Shown: positions 56,817-64,000 of the stretch, piece by piece
Layout of the letters: each line of letters opens with the position of its first letter
Numbering within the stretch: position 1 is the stretch's first letter
NCBI RefSeq assembly: GCF_002304225.1
Contig: NZ_NSLB01000001.1
Span: forward strand, 124,001-188,000
Length of the DNA stretch: 64,000 nt
Source of the DNA: Pseudomonas sp. HAR-UPW-AIA-41
Lineage (GTDB): Bacteria > Pseudomonadota > Gammaproteobacteria > Pseudomonadales > Pseudomonadaceae
Reading direction: 5' to 3'
Translations under genes and position numbers: made by a program
The notes under the pieces: model-generated
Database searches by the model: none
What the model was told of the DNA's origin: nothing
The model's input: only the letters and a program-made list of their open reading frames with translations

Positions 56817-58256
56817 TTAACGCATCATCTTCTTCACTTCGCGCTGCTCTTCAATGAACTGCTGCTGCCGCGCGTCGATGCGTGAGGCCAGTGGGAAGTT
56901 GTTGACGCTGGCCTTGCGCTTGGCCAGATCCAGCTGCTCGATGGCCTGGTCGTAGTCGCCAACCAGTGCGAAGAATTCGCCGCGAGCCTGGTGCAGGCCG
57001 ATGATGTTGCCGTCCAGGCCGCGCACTTCCGCTACCTGATACCAAATGTCCGGATCGTTGGGGCGGTCACTGACCAGTTGGTTGAGGACCTGCTCGGCGT
57101 CCTTGGCCTTGTTTTGCTTGAGCAGCAGCTCGACCTGGGCCTGGCGCACGGGGTAGTTGCCCGGATAGCGGCTGCTCAGCGTCTTCAGTCGAGCCTGGGC
57201 GTCGCCAAGGCGAGCGGCCGCCAGATCCAGGTCAACCATCGACAGGTTGTAGATCAGCTCATTGGGCGATTTTTTCAGCAGTTGCTGCAGGTGGCTGCGC
57301 GCTTCGTCCAGCTGGCCGCCCTTGATCTGTGCCAGCGCCAGGCCATAGCGCGCCGGCTCCGAGTTGGGGTGCTCGTCCAGTACGGCGCGGAAACGCTTGG
57401 CGGTCATGCCGGGCGTGGTTTCGTACTGCAGGGCCACGCGGCTGCGAATCAGCTGGTATTGCAGGCTGTTGTTGCGGCCGCCCTCAGGGTACAACTCGGC
57501 GCGGTTGCGGGTGTCGGCGATGCGGCTTTCGGTCACCGGGTGGGTCATGAGGAATTCAGGTGGCTTGCTGTCGTAGCGGTACTGACGCATCAGGCGCTCG
57601 AACATGCTTGGCATGGCGCGTGGATCGTAGCCGGCCTTTTCCAGGTTGATGATGCCGATGCGGTCGGCTTCCTGCTCGTTCTGGCGGGAGAACCGACGTG
57701 ACTCCTGAATGGCTGCCGCTTGGGTGGACGCGATGGCCGCGATGCCGGCGTCACCGGCGCCCGCTGCGGCGGCTACGATGCCGGCTAGCATGGCGGCCAT
57801 CATCGGGATTTGCATGCGCTTCTGGGCTTCGATGCCGCGGGCAAAGTGGCGCTGCGACAGGTGCGCCAGTTCGTGGGCCATGACCGAAGCGTATTCGGCT
57901 TCGCTGCGGGCATTCAGAAGCAGGCCGCCGTTGACCCCGATAATCCCGCCGGGGGCGGCAAAGGCGTTGAGCTGCGGGCTGTCGAGGAGGATGAACTCCA
58001 GGCGGCGATCCTGCAGCTGGCTGGTTTCGGCCAGGCGATAGACGCTGGTTTCGACGAAGTCCTTGAGCAGCGGATCGGACAGTTGGGGGATCTGTCCGCG
58101 CAGCATGCTCAGCCAGGCGCGGCCCAGTTGGTGTTCCTGTTGTGGGGAGACGATCGAGGAGCTGGAGTCGCCCAGCGAAGGCAGATCGCTTGCCGTCAGT
58201 GCCGGACTGGCGAGCAGGCAGGCGAGGGACAGCAGGGTGGGGCGCAACAGTTTCAT
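56817..58256 (-). CDS. bepA: Periplasmic M48 metalloprotease / TPR chaperone (BepA/YfgC-like)
   Basis: A 479-residue protein: signal peptide (LLSLACLLASPALTA), an M48 domain with zinc motif HELAH in MAHELAHLSQRHF (~residue 138) and the third ligand Glu in QNEQEADRIGI, and C-terminal TPR repeats (GLALAQIKGGQLDEARSHLQQLL; DAQARLKTLSSRYPGNYPVRQAQVELLL). In E. coli BepA assists or degrades LptD and other outer-membrane proteins. The start at 58256 is preferred over the TTG at 58274. Confidence 0.92.
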   Translation of the reverse strand: MKLLRPTLLSLACLLASPALTASDLPSLGDSSSSIVSPQQEHQLGRAWLSMLRGQIPQLSDPLLKDFVETSVYRLAETSQLQDRRLEFILLDSPQLNAFAAPGGIIGVNGGLLLNARSEAEYASVMAHELAHLSQRHFARGIEAQKRMQIPMMAAMLAGIVAAAAGAGDAGIAAIASTQAAAIQESRRFSRQNEQEADRIGIINLEKAGYDPRAMPSMFERLMRQYRYDSKPPEFLMTHPVTESRIADTRNRAELYPEGGRNNSLQYQLIRSRVALQYETTPGMTAKRFRAVLDEHPNSEPARYGLALAQIKGGQLDEARSHLQQLLKKSPNELIYNLSMVDLDLAAARLGDAQARLKTLSSRYPGNYPVRQAQVELLLKQNKAKDAEQVLNQLVSDRPNDPDIWYQVAEVRGLDGNIIGLHQARGEFFALVGDYDQAIEQLDLAKRKASVNNFPLASRIDARQQQFIEEQREVKKMMR

Positions 58257-58362
58257 CCGTGGGCTACTCGTCAAGCGAAAGGCCTTACTTTAGCCGGCTG
58301 GCCGTGCCGCTGGCCAGTCCGGCGGGGCTTGGTTAAGCTGCGCGCCGGTCTGGAGATAGCTG

Positions 58363-58608
58363 ATGAGTGAACCTTTCGAACTGGTGGTGGATGCCGAGCT
58401 GGATGCGTGTGGGCTGAACTGCCCGCTGCCGCTGCTCAAAGCCAAACTGGAACTCAATCGACTGCCTTCCGGTGCGGTGCTCAAGGTGAGTGCCACCGAC
58501 GCCGGCTCGCAGCGAGATTTTCGCGCCTTTGCCCGACTGGCCGGGCACGATCTGTTGCGGGAAGAGGTGGTCGACGGCGTTTACCGTTACTGGCTGCGCA
58601 AGGCCTGA
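58363..58608 (+). CDS. TusA-like sulfur-carrier protein
   Basis: An 81-residue protein with the TusA/SirA fold and the CPxP-type motif ACGLNCPLPLLKAKLELNRL (Cys ~16 and ~20), a second-strand segment VLKVSATDAGSQRDFRAFARLAGHDLL. Such proteins relay persulfide sulfur to cofactor or tRNA enzymes. It is divergent from bepA and convergent with bcp. P. aeruginosa has a similar gene here (PA1006, linked to molybdenum cofactor and denitrification; from memory). Confidence 0.9.
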   Translation: MSEPFELVVDAELDACGLNCPLPLLKAKLELNRLPSGAVLKVSATDAGSQRDFRAFARLAGHDLLREEVVDGVYRYWLRKA

Positions 58609-58612
58609 AATG

Positions 58613-58640
58613 CACAGGGGCCGCAAAAGCGGCCCCTGTG
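58613..58640. terminator. Hairpin between the TusA-like and bcp genes
   Basis: CACAGGGGCCGC-AAAA-GCGGCCCCTGTG, a 12-bp perfect stem without a T-run, between convergent genes; likely a transcript end. Confidence 0.6.
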
Positions 58641-58655
58641 GCGAATCGGCATGGC

Positions 58656-59147
58656 TCAGCGGTGGGCCAGTGCCTGGGCCGCGGCCAGAACCTCGTCCAC
58701 ATGGCCGGGAACCTTGACGCCCCGCCACTCATGCTGCAGGACGCCGTTGGCATCGATGAGGAAAGTGCTGCGGTCGACGCCCAGGTATTCCTTGCCGTAG
58801 AGCTTCTTCAGCTTGATCACGTCGAACAGCTGACAAACCGCCTCGTCCTTGTCGCTGATCAGCTCGAAGGGGAACTCCTGCTTGCACTTGAAGTTCTCGT
58901 GGGACTTCAGGCTGTCGCGCGATACCCCGAAAATCAGCGTGTTGGCGGCCGCGAACTGCGCATGGGCATCACGAAAGCCCTGGCCTTCGGTGGTGCAGCC
59001 CGGTGTGCTGTCCTTGGGGTAGAAATAGATCACGACCTGCTGGCCCTTGAGGGCAGACAGCTGGATGCTCTGGCCGCTGGTGGCGGGTGCAGTGAAGTCC
59101 GGTACGGCCTGGCCGATGGCAACGGGCATGGGCATGGGCATGGGCAT
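58656..59147 (-). CDS. bcp: Thiol peroxidase Bcp (PrxQ-type peroxiredoxin) with an N-terminal Met-Pro repeat
   Basis: A 163-residue peroxiredoxin reducing hydroperoxides. The peroxidatic Cys lies in YFYPKDSTPGCTTEGQGFRD (PxxxT/SxxC, with the nearby C-terminal Cys pattern of PrxQ), followed by GVSRDSLKSHENF and GVDRSTFLIDANG. The N-terminus is unusual: an ATGCCC repeat gives MPMPMPMPV before the family's VAIGQAVPDF. Four consecutive in-frame ATGs are possible starts; the first, at 59147, lies eight bases after GGAG. The TTG at 59153 is too close to that site. Confidence 0.92.
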   Translation of the reverse strand: MPMPMPMPVAIGQAVPDFTAPATSGQSIQLSALKGQQVVIYFYPKDSTPGCTTEGQGFRDAHAQFAAANTLIFGVSRDSLKSHENFKCKQEFPFELISDKDEAVCQLFDVIKLKKLYGKEYLGVDRSTFLIDANGVLQHEWRGVKVPGHVDEVLAAAQALAHR

Positions 59148-59152
59148 GGGCA
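59124..59152 (-). repeat. ATGCCC hexanucleotide tandem repeat at the bcp start
   Basis: Four full copies of GGGCAT (59124-59147) and a partial fifth on the + strand read as ATGCCC on the coding strand. Each unit carries an in-frame start codon. Changing the number of units would change N-terminal length and ribosome-site spacing without altering the frame. Confidence 0.9.
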
Positions 59153-59163
59153 ATTCTCCTGCT

Positions 59164-59721
59164 TTACGGGTTTTGTGGGCGCCACGGCTCGATCAGAGCG
59201 TCGAGGTTCATGGCGTCGGCAAAGTCGAGGAACTGGTCGCGCAGCCAACTGATCTGGGTGCCGGCCGGCAGGGTCACGGTGATGTTGGCGTTGAGCATGG
59301 TGGTGCCGGTATGCGGTGCCAGATAGGTATCGCAGGTCAGGCTTTCCAGCTCGAGGTGGTGGTCGGTGAAGAACTGGCACAGCTCGCTGATGATGTCCGG
59401 GCGATAGGCGGCGCTGACATAAACCACATAGGGCAGCGCCTGTGGGCGACTGGTGGCATTGGCGCTGCGGGTGACATTGATGCTCAGCTCATGGCGCTTG
59501 GCCAGGGTTGGCAGCAGGCCTTCCAGGCGTGCCAGAGCATCCCAGCTACCGGAGGCCTGTGCGGTCAGTGCGCTGAATTCGCCGTGGCGGCCCAGGCGGC
59601 TGCTGATGATGGCGCAGCGGCTTTCCTGGGCGGCCTTGTTGATAACGCTGGTGAGCTCCATGGCGTTGGCGCCGTGGGCGCTGATCAACAGAAATTGTTC
59701 ACGGGGCTGGGTGGTGGACAT
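59164..59721 (-). CDS. gcvR: Glycine cleavage system regulator GcvR-like, ACT-domain protein
   Basis: A 185-residue protein with two ACT domains: LISAHGANAMELTSVINKAAQESRCAIISSRLGRHGEFSALTAQASG (~12-58) and YVVYVSAAYRPDIISELCQFFTDHHLELESLTCDTYLA (~97-134). In E. coli GcvR binds GcvA and glycine to control gcvTHP. It lies 16 bp upstream of bcp on the same strand, an arrangement conserved in gammaproteobacteria, and is divergent from dapA. Confidence 0.9.
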   Translation of the reverse strand: MSTTQPREQFLLISAHGANAMELTSVINKAAQESRCAIISSRLGRHGEFSALTAQASGSWDALARLEGLLPTLAKRHELSINVTRSANATSRPQALPYVVYVSAAYRPDIISELCQFFTDHHLELESLTCDTYLAPHTGTTMLNANITVTLPAGTQISWLRDQFLDFADAMNLDALIEPWRPQNP

Positions 59722-59905
59722 GCCGCATTCCTAAAACGTGAGAGCGCCGGCCTGCGCCAGCAAAGGTGCAGGGTAGCGAAAAGCGCTGCCAAGGGGAATC
59801 TCGCGGCAGTGTGCCGGGCTTTCCAGATGGTAGTGGTGGCTACTCGCAAAGCAACCCGGAGCCTTGTACCATTACGCCTTTCTTTATTGCGGCAGGAGCG
59901 GTTGC

Positions 59906-60784
59906 ATGATTGCGGGCAGTATGGTGGCGCTGGTAACGCCCATGGACGCACAGGGTCGTCTGGATTGGGACAGCCTGACCAAACTGGTGGACTTCCACCT
60001 GCAGGAAGGGACCAATGCCATTGTCGCGGTCGGCACCACCGGTGAATCCGCCACCCTGGAAGTGAGCGAGCACGTTGAGGTGATTCGCCGCGTGGTCGAT
60101 CAGGTTGCCGGGCGCATCCCGGTTATCGCCGGCACCGGTGCCAACTGCACCCGTGAAGCCGTCGAGCTGACCACAGCCGCCAAAGAGGCTGGCGCCGATG
60201 CCTGCCTGCTGGTCACCCCGTACTACAACAAGCCGACTCAGGAAGGCCTGTACCAGCACTTCCGCCACATCGCCGAAGCTGTGGCCATCCCGCAGATTCT
60301 CTACAACGTACCGGGTCGTACCGTGTGCGACATGCTGCCGGAAACCGTCGAGCGTCTGGCCAAGATCGCCAATATCATCGGCATCAAGGAAGCTACCGGC
60401 GACCTGCAGCGCTGCAAGGAAGTGCTGGACCGCGTGCCGGCCGACTTCCTGGTTTATTCCGGCGACGACGCCACCGCTGTCGAGCTGATGCTGATGGGGG
60501 GCAAGGGCAATATCTCGGTGACTGCCAACGTCGCACCGCGCGCCATGAGTGAACTGTGCGTTGCTGCCATGGCCGGCGACGCGGCTACTGCCCGTGCGAT
60601 CAATGACCGCCTGATGCCGCTGCACAAGACGTTGTTCATTGAATCCAATCCGATTCCTGTGAAGTGGGCCCTGCATGAGATGGGTCTGATTCCGGAAGGT
60701 ATTCGTCTGCCGCTGACCTGGCTCAGCCCGCGCTGCCATGAGCCGCTGCGTCAGGCCATGCGCCAGACCGGCATCCTGGCTTAA
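59906..60784 (+). CDS. dapA: 4-hydroxy-tetrahydrodipicolinate synthase
   Basis: A 292-residue TIM-barrel enzyme condensing pyruvate and aspartate semialdehyde, first step of the lysine/DAP branch. [15 protein letters not shown] (~residues 42-56), [19 protein letters not shown], Tyr in LYNVPGRT and the Schiff-base Lys in [13 protein letters not shown] (~161) are present. The ATG at 59906 with GGAG upstream is the family start ([13 protein letters not shown]). Followed 18 bases later by bamC. Confidence 0.96.
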   Translation: MIAGSMVALVTPMDAQGRLDWDSLTKLVDFHLQEGTNAIVAVGTTGESATLEVSEHVEVIRRVVDQVAGRIPVIAGTGANCTREAVELTTAAKEAGADACLLVTPYYNKPTQEGLYQHFRHIAEAVAIPQILYNVPGRTVCDMLPETVERLAKIANIIGIKEATGDLQRCKEVLDRVPADFLVYSGDDATAVELMLMGGKGNISVTANVAPRAMSELCVAAMAGDAATARAINDRLMPLHKTLFIESNPIPVKWALHEMGLIPEGIRLPLTWLSPRCHEPLRQAMRQTGILA

Positions 60785-60802
60785 TCCGAGGAATTCACAC
60801 GC

Positions 60803-61924
60803 ATGAAGCGACTGGTCGGCCTGTCCGCACTTGCCCTTGTTGTCTCCGGAACCAGCGGTTGTGGCTGGTTGTGGGGCGAAGACGGCTATTTCCGCGATCG
60901 CGGCAACGATTACCTGGAGGCGCACGAAACGGCGCCGATGAAGATGCCGGCCAATGTCGAGGCCAAGCGTCTCGATCCGCTGCTGCCGATTCCGCGCAAT
61001 GTCGGTACGGCTCAGGCCAATGCCGACTTCGAAGTGCCACGTCCGCTGCCGCTGGCCAACAGCACCGACATCAGCGATTTCAGCCTGCAGAAGAGCGGCG
61101 AGTCGCGCTGGCTGGTGGCGCAGAAGACCCCGGCTGAAGTCTGGCCGGTAGCGCGTCAGTTCTTCGAAAGCAACGGTTTCCGCATTGCTCAGGAACGTCC
61201 GCAGACCGGTGAATTCACCACCGAGTGGCAGCGTTTCGACGCGCTGTCTTCCGGCATGGCGCGTCGCCTGAGTTCGCGCGTGTCCGGTGTTGATCCCGAG
61301 GCCGAGACCCGTGTGCGTGTGCGCATCGAGCCCGGCGTAGTGCGCAACACCAGTGAAGTCTTTGTCCTCACTGCCGAGCGTCCGGCCGGTACCGTGGCGG
61401 ATCTCGACTGGCCGGCACGTTCCAGCAACGCCAGCCTGGAAGCGGCGCTGCTCGATGAAATGCTCTCCAGCATGGCGCGCTCTTCCGAGCAGGGCGGCTC
61501 GGTATCGCTGCTCGCTGCTCGTGATTTCGATGCGCCAAACCGCGTCAGCATGAGCAAGGACGGCAACGGCAACCCGCAGCTGGTGCTGGGCGCCAGCTTC
61601 GATCGCGCCTGGTCGAGTGTCGGCCGCGCTCTGGAAATGGCTGATGTGCGGGTCGACGACCTCAACCGCAGCCTGGGCGTTTACTACGTCAATCTCGCTG
61701 AGAAGGCCGAGAAGAAAGGCGAGGAGCCTGGCTTCTTCAACAGCCTGTTCTCCAGCGAGCCGAGCGAGGAAGAGGTCAATGCCCGTGCCGAGCGTTATCA
61801 GGTTCGCCTGACCACCGTCGGTGACGTTGTTCAGGTGACCCTGGACAAGGACCTCAACACTGTGGCCCCGGCCGAGGATGCCGAGCGCGTCCTGCAACTG
61901 ATCCAGCAGAACCTCGGTTCCTGA
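60803..61924 (+). CDS. bamC: Outer-membrane assembly lipoprotein BamC
   Basis: A 373-residue lipoprotein (lipobox SGTSGC, Cys20) of the BAM complex that inserts beta-barrel proteins. The unstructured N-terminal stretch that runs along BamD (YFRDRGNDYLEAHETAPMKMPANVEAKRLDPLLPIP, residues ~28-64) is followed by two helix-grip domains (WLVAQKTPAEVWPVARQFFESNGF; LVLGASFDRAWSSVGRALEMADVRVDDLNRSLGVYYV). dapA-bamC is the normal order in gammaproteobacteria. Confidence 0.94.
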   Translation: MKRLVGLSALALVVSGTSGCGWLWGEDGYFRDRGNDYLEAHETAPMKMPANVEAKRLDPLLPIPRNVGTAQANADFEVPRPLPLANSTDISDFSLQKSGESRWLVAQKTPAEVWPVARQFFESNGFRIAQERPQTGEFTTEWQRFDALSSGMARRLSSRVSGVDPEAETRVRVRIEPGVVRNTSEVFVLTAERPAGTVADLDWPARSSNASLEAALLDEMLSSMARSSEQGGSVSLLAARDFDAPNRVSMSKDGNGNPQLVLGASFDRAWSSVGRALEMADVRVDDLNRSLGVYYVNLAEKAEKKGEEPGFFNSLFSSEPSEEEVNARAERYQVRLTTVGDVVQVTLDKDLNTVAPAEDAERVLQLIQQNLGS

Positions 61925-61931
61925 TCCACAG

Positions 61932-61953
61932 CCGTCATGCCATGGCATGACGG
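61932..61953 (+). other. Perfect palindrome after bamC
   Basis: CCGTCATGCCATGGCATGACGG, symmetric over 22 bp, lies eight bases past the bamC stop. Either an mRNA 3' hairpin or a dimeric-protein site. Confidence 0.6.
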
Positions 61954-61974
61954 CGGACAGCTAACCGACTAATG

Positions 61975-62006
61975 GGCGAAATCCTTCGGGGTTTCGCCTG
62001 TTTCGT
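61975..62006 (+). terminator. UUCG-tetraloop terminator between bamC and purC
   Basis: GGCGAAATCC-TTCG-GGGTTTCGCC, a ten-base stem closed by a UUCG tetraloop, then TGTTTCGTTT. It is only 22 bp before purC, so it may attenuate purC transcription. Confidence 0.75.
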
Positions 62007-62027
62007 TTGATAAAGGCGGAAATCACC

Positions 62028-62897
62028 ATGACCACCCCCAGCAGCCTCAGCCTGAAAAAGCTCTACTCCGGCAAGGTCCGTGACCTCTACGAAATCGACG
62101 ACAAGCGCATGCTGATGGTGGCCAGTGACCGCCTGTCTGCCTTCGACGTGATCCTCAATGAGCCAATCCCGGATAAGGGCAAGATCCTCACCGCGATCTC
62201 CAACTTCTGGTTCGACAAGCTCAAGGACCTGGTGCCCAACCATTTCACCGGCGACAAGGTAGAAGACGTGGTGTCGGCCGCCGAGCTGCCGCTGGTTGAA
62301 GGCCGTGCCGTGGTTGCCAAGCGTCTCCAGCCGGTGGCCGTTGAAGCCATCGTGCGTGGTTACATCGTCGGCTCCGGCTGGAAGGAATACCAGAAGAGCG
62401 GCACTGTCTGCGGCATTGCCCTGCCGGCGGGCCTGAAGGAAGCGGCCAAGCTGCCTCAGCCGATCTTCACGCCCTCGACCAAGGCTGCTGTCGGCGATCA
62501 CGACGAGAACATCACCTTCGCCCAGTGCGAGGCCATCATCGGTGCCGAGCTGGCAGCCAAGGTGCGTGACACGGCGATCGCCCTGTACAGCGCGGCAGTC
62601 GAGTACGCCGCCACCCGTGGCATCATCATCGCCGACACAAAGTTCGAGTTCGGACTGGACGAAGACGGCACCCTGACCCTGATGGACGAGGCGCTGACTC
62701 CGGACTCCAGCCGTTTCTGGCCGGCTGACAGCTACGCCGAAGGCAGCAATCCGCCCAGCTTCGACAAGCAGTTCGTGCGTGATTGGCTGGAGTCCACCGG
62801 CTGGAACAAGCAGCCGCCGGCGCCTCGTGTGCCGGACGATGTGGCGCAGAAGACCGCCGACAAGTACCGTGAAGCTCTGGTTCGCCTGACTCGCTAA
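62028..62897 (+). CDS. purC: Phosphoribosylaminoimidazolesuccinocarboxamide synthase, long form
   Basis: A 289-residue SAICAR synthetase joining CAIR and aspartate in purine synthesis. It begins [35 protein letters not shown] and has [43 protein letters not shown] and [17 protein letters not shown]. This is the longer type known from betaproteobacteria and yeast Ade1, not the ~236-residue type I recall for P. aeruginosa and E. coli purC. The ATG at 62028 fits. Terminators lie on both sides. Confidence 0.93.
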   Translation: MTTPSSLSLKKLYSGKVRDLYEIDDKRMLMVASDRLSAFDVILNEPIPDKGKILTAISNFWFDKLKDLVPNHFTGDKVEDVVSAAELPLVEGRAVVAKRLQPVAVEAIVRGYIVGSGWKEYQKSGTVCGIALPAGLKEAAKLPQPIFTPSTKAAVGDHDENITFAQCEAIIGAELAAKVRDTAIALYSAAVEYAATRGIIIADTKFEFGLDEDGTLTLMDEALTPDSSRFWPADSYAEGSNPPSFDKQFVRDWLESTGWNKQPPAPRVPDDVAQKTADKYREALVRLTR

Positions 62898-62916
62898 GGC
62901 TTCGGTCGATCTGGAG

Positions 62917-62943
62917 AAGGGCGCCATGGCGCCCTTTTCTTGT
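62917..62943 (+). terminator. Terminator after purC
   Basis: AAGGGCGCC-AT-GGCGCCCTT hairpin followed by TTCTTG. Confidence 0.8.
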
Positions 62944-62995
62944 CCGTGTGCCGGTGCAAGCACCTGAGCAGACAAGAAAAATCCTCTCCTGGGGG

Positions 62996-63024
62996 TTCGC
63001 CAACGCGTTTCAAACTGCTATGAT
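62996..63024 (+). promoter_or_regulatory. Candidate promoter of tRNA-Ser
   Basis: TATGAT at 63019-63024 with TTCGCC 17 bp upstream, 14 bp before the tRNA 5' end. The -10 is good, the -35 weak. Confidence 0.5.
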
Positions 63025-63037
63025 GCGCGCCGACTTG

Positions 63038-63127
63038 GGGGAGATGCCGGAGTGGTCGAACGGGACGGATTCGAAATCCGTTGTGTCAGCAATGGCACCT
63101 AGGGTTCGAATCCCTATCTCCCCGCCA
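63038..63127 (+). tRNA. tRNA-Ser (anticodon CGA)
   Basis: A 90-nt class II tRNA: acceptor GGGGAGA / TCTCCCC, anticodon stem ACGGA/TCCGT with loop TTCGAAA (CGA), a long variable arm, T-arm with GGTTCGAATCC, G discriminator and encoded CCA. It reads UCG codons. An integrase lies just downstream, so its 3' end is probably the attachment site of the element. Confidence 0.95.
63100..63127 (+). other. Probable attachment site (tRNA-Ser 3' end)
   Basis: Tyrosine integrases beside tRNA genes usually recombine within the 3' half of the tRNA, leaving it intact. The gene is whole and the integrase ends 120 bp beyond it. The matching repeat would be at the far end of the element, outside this window. 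Confidence 0.5.
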
Positions 63128-63131
63128 AACT

Positions 63132-63169
63132 AAAAAGCCCCGTAATTCAATGAGTTACGGGGCTTTTTC
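63132..63169. terminator. Terminator between tRNA-Ser and the integrase gene
   Basis: AAAAAGCCCCGTAA / TTACGGGGCTTTTT hairpin (14-bp stem), symmetric, usable by both flanking genes. Confidence 0.85.
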
Positions 63170-63196
63170 TTTGGTTTTGGCATGCTCAAAATCGCC

Positions 63197-63230
63197 TTGG
63201 GGGCAAAAAGGGGCGTTTTGGGGGCAAAAA
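63197..63230. repeat. Two 13-bp direct repeats, candidate integrase arm-type sites
   Basis: TTGGGGGCAAAAA occurs at 63197-63209 and 63218-63230, start to start 21 bp (two helical turns), between the tRNA and the integrase gene. Arm-type integrase or excisionase sites often have this form and place. Confidence 0.55.
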
Positions 63231-63247
63231 TCGCTGCTTCCAGGCCG

Positions 63248-64000
63248 TTACAGGCCGCTGTAGCCCTCCCCAAAACCCATCTGCTCAGACGCTCGGGGGG
63301 CCATTCGCTTGGCATCCTTCGGGATGAACTTTCCATAGTGTTTCTTGATCATGGTGGTGTCCGCATGCCCCAGCTGCTTGGCAAGCCACTCCATGTTCAC
63401 GTGGCTGGATAACGCCTGGCTGGCGAAGGTATGGCGACACTGATTGATGCCTCGGTGCCGAACCTTCGCTTTAACCAGATGCCCTTTGAACCACTTGTCT
63501 AGGTCATCAGGCTTCCAAGGTTTTCCTGTCGAGCTATCACGGAACAGGAGGGTAACCGTCTCTTGTTCGCTCGTGAGATTATCCCTCTGGGTGACCTCAA
63601 TCTGCTGTACTTGGCACTTGGCGGTGTCCTTCAGGATCTGGCGCATCAGTCTGGCTGCTGGCACGATCAGTTCGACACTGCGCTCGCGGAGCTCTTCCTT
63701 GGGGACGCGGAACTCGCCCTCTACGTGAGCTCGCCTCACATGGATCAGGTTGTTGGCCAGATCGATGTCTTCCCGGGCCAGGCCTAGTAGTTCAGATCGT
63801 GATAAGCCAGTCCAGCAGTTGAAAACAACCATGCGTGCCTCAGGCATGCGTCCAGCATCAGCGAGTAAGATCTGCTTGATCTCATCCCGGGTGAACGGAT
63901 CAGCTTTGCTCTTTGAGTTCGGCTTATGGTTGCTGATCTCCAGCATATGGTTGTGCGGAATCAGTTGGTTGGCTTTTGCATCAGTCCAGACACCACGCAA
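63248..64000 (-). CDS. int: Tyrosine-type site-specific integrase (partial, 5' end outside window)
   Basis: The C-terminal 250 residues of a phage/island integrase; the frame runs on past the window edge. Catalytic-domain landmarks: DPFTRDEIKQILL, FNCWTGLSRSELLGLAREDIDL (box A region), NQCRHTFASQAL (RHTF with the second Arg), EWLAKQLGHADTTMIKKHYGKFIP (LGH and the nucleophilic Tyr in KHYGKF). The box A Arg appears one position later than usual (GLSRSE for GLRxSE), and the first box B His is Asn, a change seen in a known integrase subgroup. It lies next to tRNA-Ser, pointing toward it. Confidence 0.92.
   Translation of the reverse strand: MRGVWTDAKANQLIPHNHMLEISNHKPNSKSKADPFTRDEIKQILLADAGRMPEARMVVFNCWTGLSRSELLGLAREDIDLANNLIHVRRAHVEGEFRVPKEELRERSVELIVPAARLMRQILKDTAKCQVQQIEVTQRDNLTSEQETVTLLFRDSSTGKPWKPDDLDKWFKGHLVKAKVRHRGINQCRHTFASQALSSHVNMEWLAKQLGHADTTMIKKHYGKFIPKDAKRMAPRASEQMGFGEGYSGL

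Noticed and set aside
59840..61948. A ~700-codon minus frame across dapA and bamC
   Set aside because: It spans two well-supported genes and their intergenic gap and has no signal, domain or ribosome-binding site.

Overview
The window is chromosomal DNA from a Pseudomonas-like gammaproteobacterium. It is GC-rich, has Shine-Dalgarno starts, and its blocks match the gene order I remember from P. aeruginosa: rnr-rlmB-rpsF-rpsR-rplI-dnaB-alr-nicD-ygiQ; hemL-thiE; tlpA-like/acylphosphatase/proS/oprD; slyX/dps/aspS/yebC/ruvCAB/ybgC/tol-pal/queE-queC/tRNA-Lys; nadA/bepA/bcp/gcvR/dapA/bamC/purC. No database was searched, so names rest on motifs, lengths and synteny.

Layout. 1-6007: the 3' end of rnr, rlmB, a ribosomal protein operon (rpsF, rpsR, a DUF2232-type membrane gene, rplI), dnaB and alr. 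6008-10400: a convergent 7TMR-DISM diguanylate cyclase and a ygiQ-type radical SAM gene. 10533-17322: a transglutaminase / ATP-grasp-alpha-E / transglutaminase operon. 17342-22653: a binding-protein/diguanylate-cyclase pair, ppk2, mscS and a LOG gene. 22680-24759: a 28-codon candidate, a Sel1-type gene and hemL. About 25150-25170: a junction where the 3' half of thiE is joined to the 5' part of an unrelated gene. 25849-31232: thioredoxin lipoprotein, acylphosphatase, a lipoprotein, proS, thioesterase and an OprD-type porin. 31524-37930: a tightly packed seven-gene unit not expected at this place (thermostable-hemolysin/GNAT-like protein, acyl-AMP ligase, haem-oxygenase-like diiron protein, SDR, secreted TPR protein, response regulator, histidine kinase). 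38010-55411: HIT, slyX, membrane cold-shock protein, GGDEF, dps, SDR, HPt-HD-GYP, aspS, yebC, ruvCAB, tol-pal and queuosine genes. 55469-62897: tRNA-Lys, nadA, M48 protease, TusA-like, bcp, gcvR, dapA, bamC and purC. 63038-64000: tRNA-Ser(CGA) followed by a tyrosine integrase running off the window, the edge of an integrated element.

How the genes work together. Most are housekeeping: translation, replication, Holliday-junction processing, the Tol-Pal envelope machine, queuosine, NAD and lysine precursors. Four proteins would make or break c-di-GMP. The best candidate for an undescribed pathway is the 31.5-37.9 kb unit. Its diiron-oxidase ligand set is complete, its ligase has Arg where the A10 Lys is expected, and a PmrA-box-like direct repeat (CTTAAG-N5-GTTAAG) lies upstream, where the response regulator encoded in the same unit could bind.

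Quality warning. Four genes (DUF2232, alr, the thiE remnant, pal) each carry an apparent loss of one base in a GC-rich stretch, and thiE is also chimeric. Since alr and pal are important genes, sequencing or assembly error is the leading explanation.
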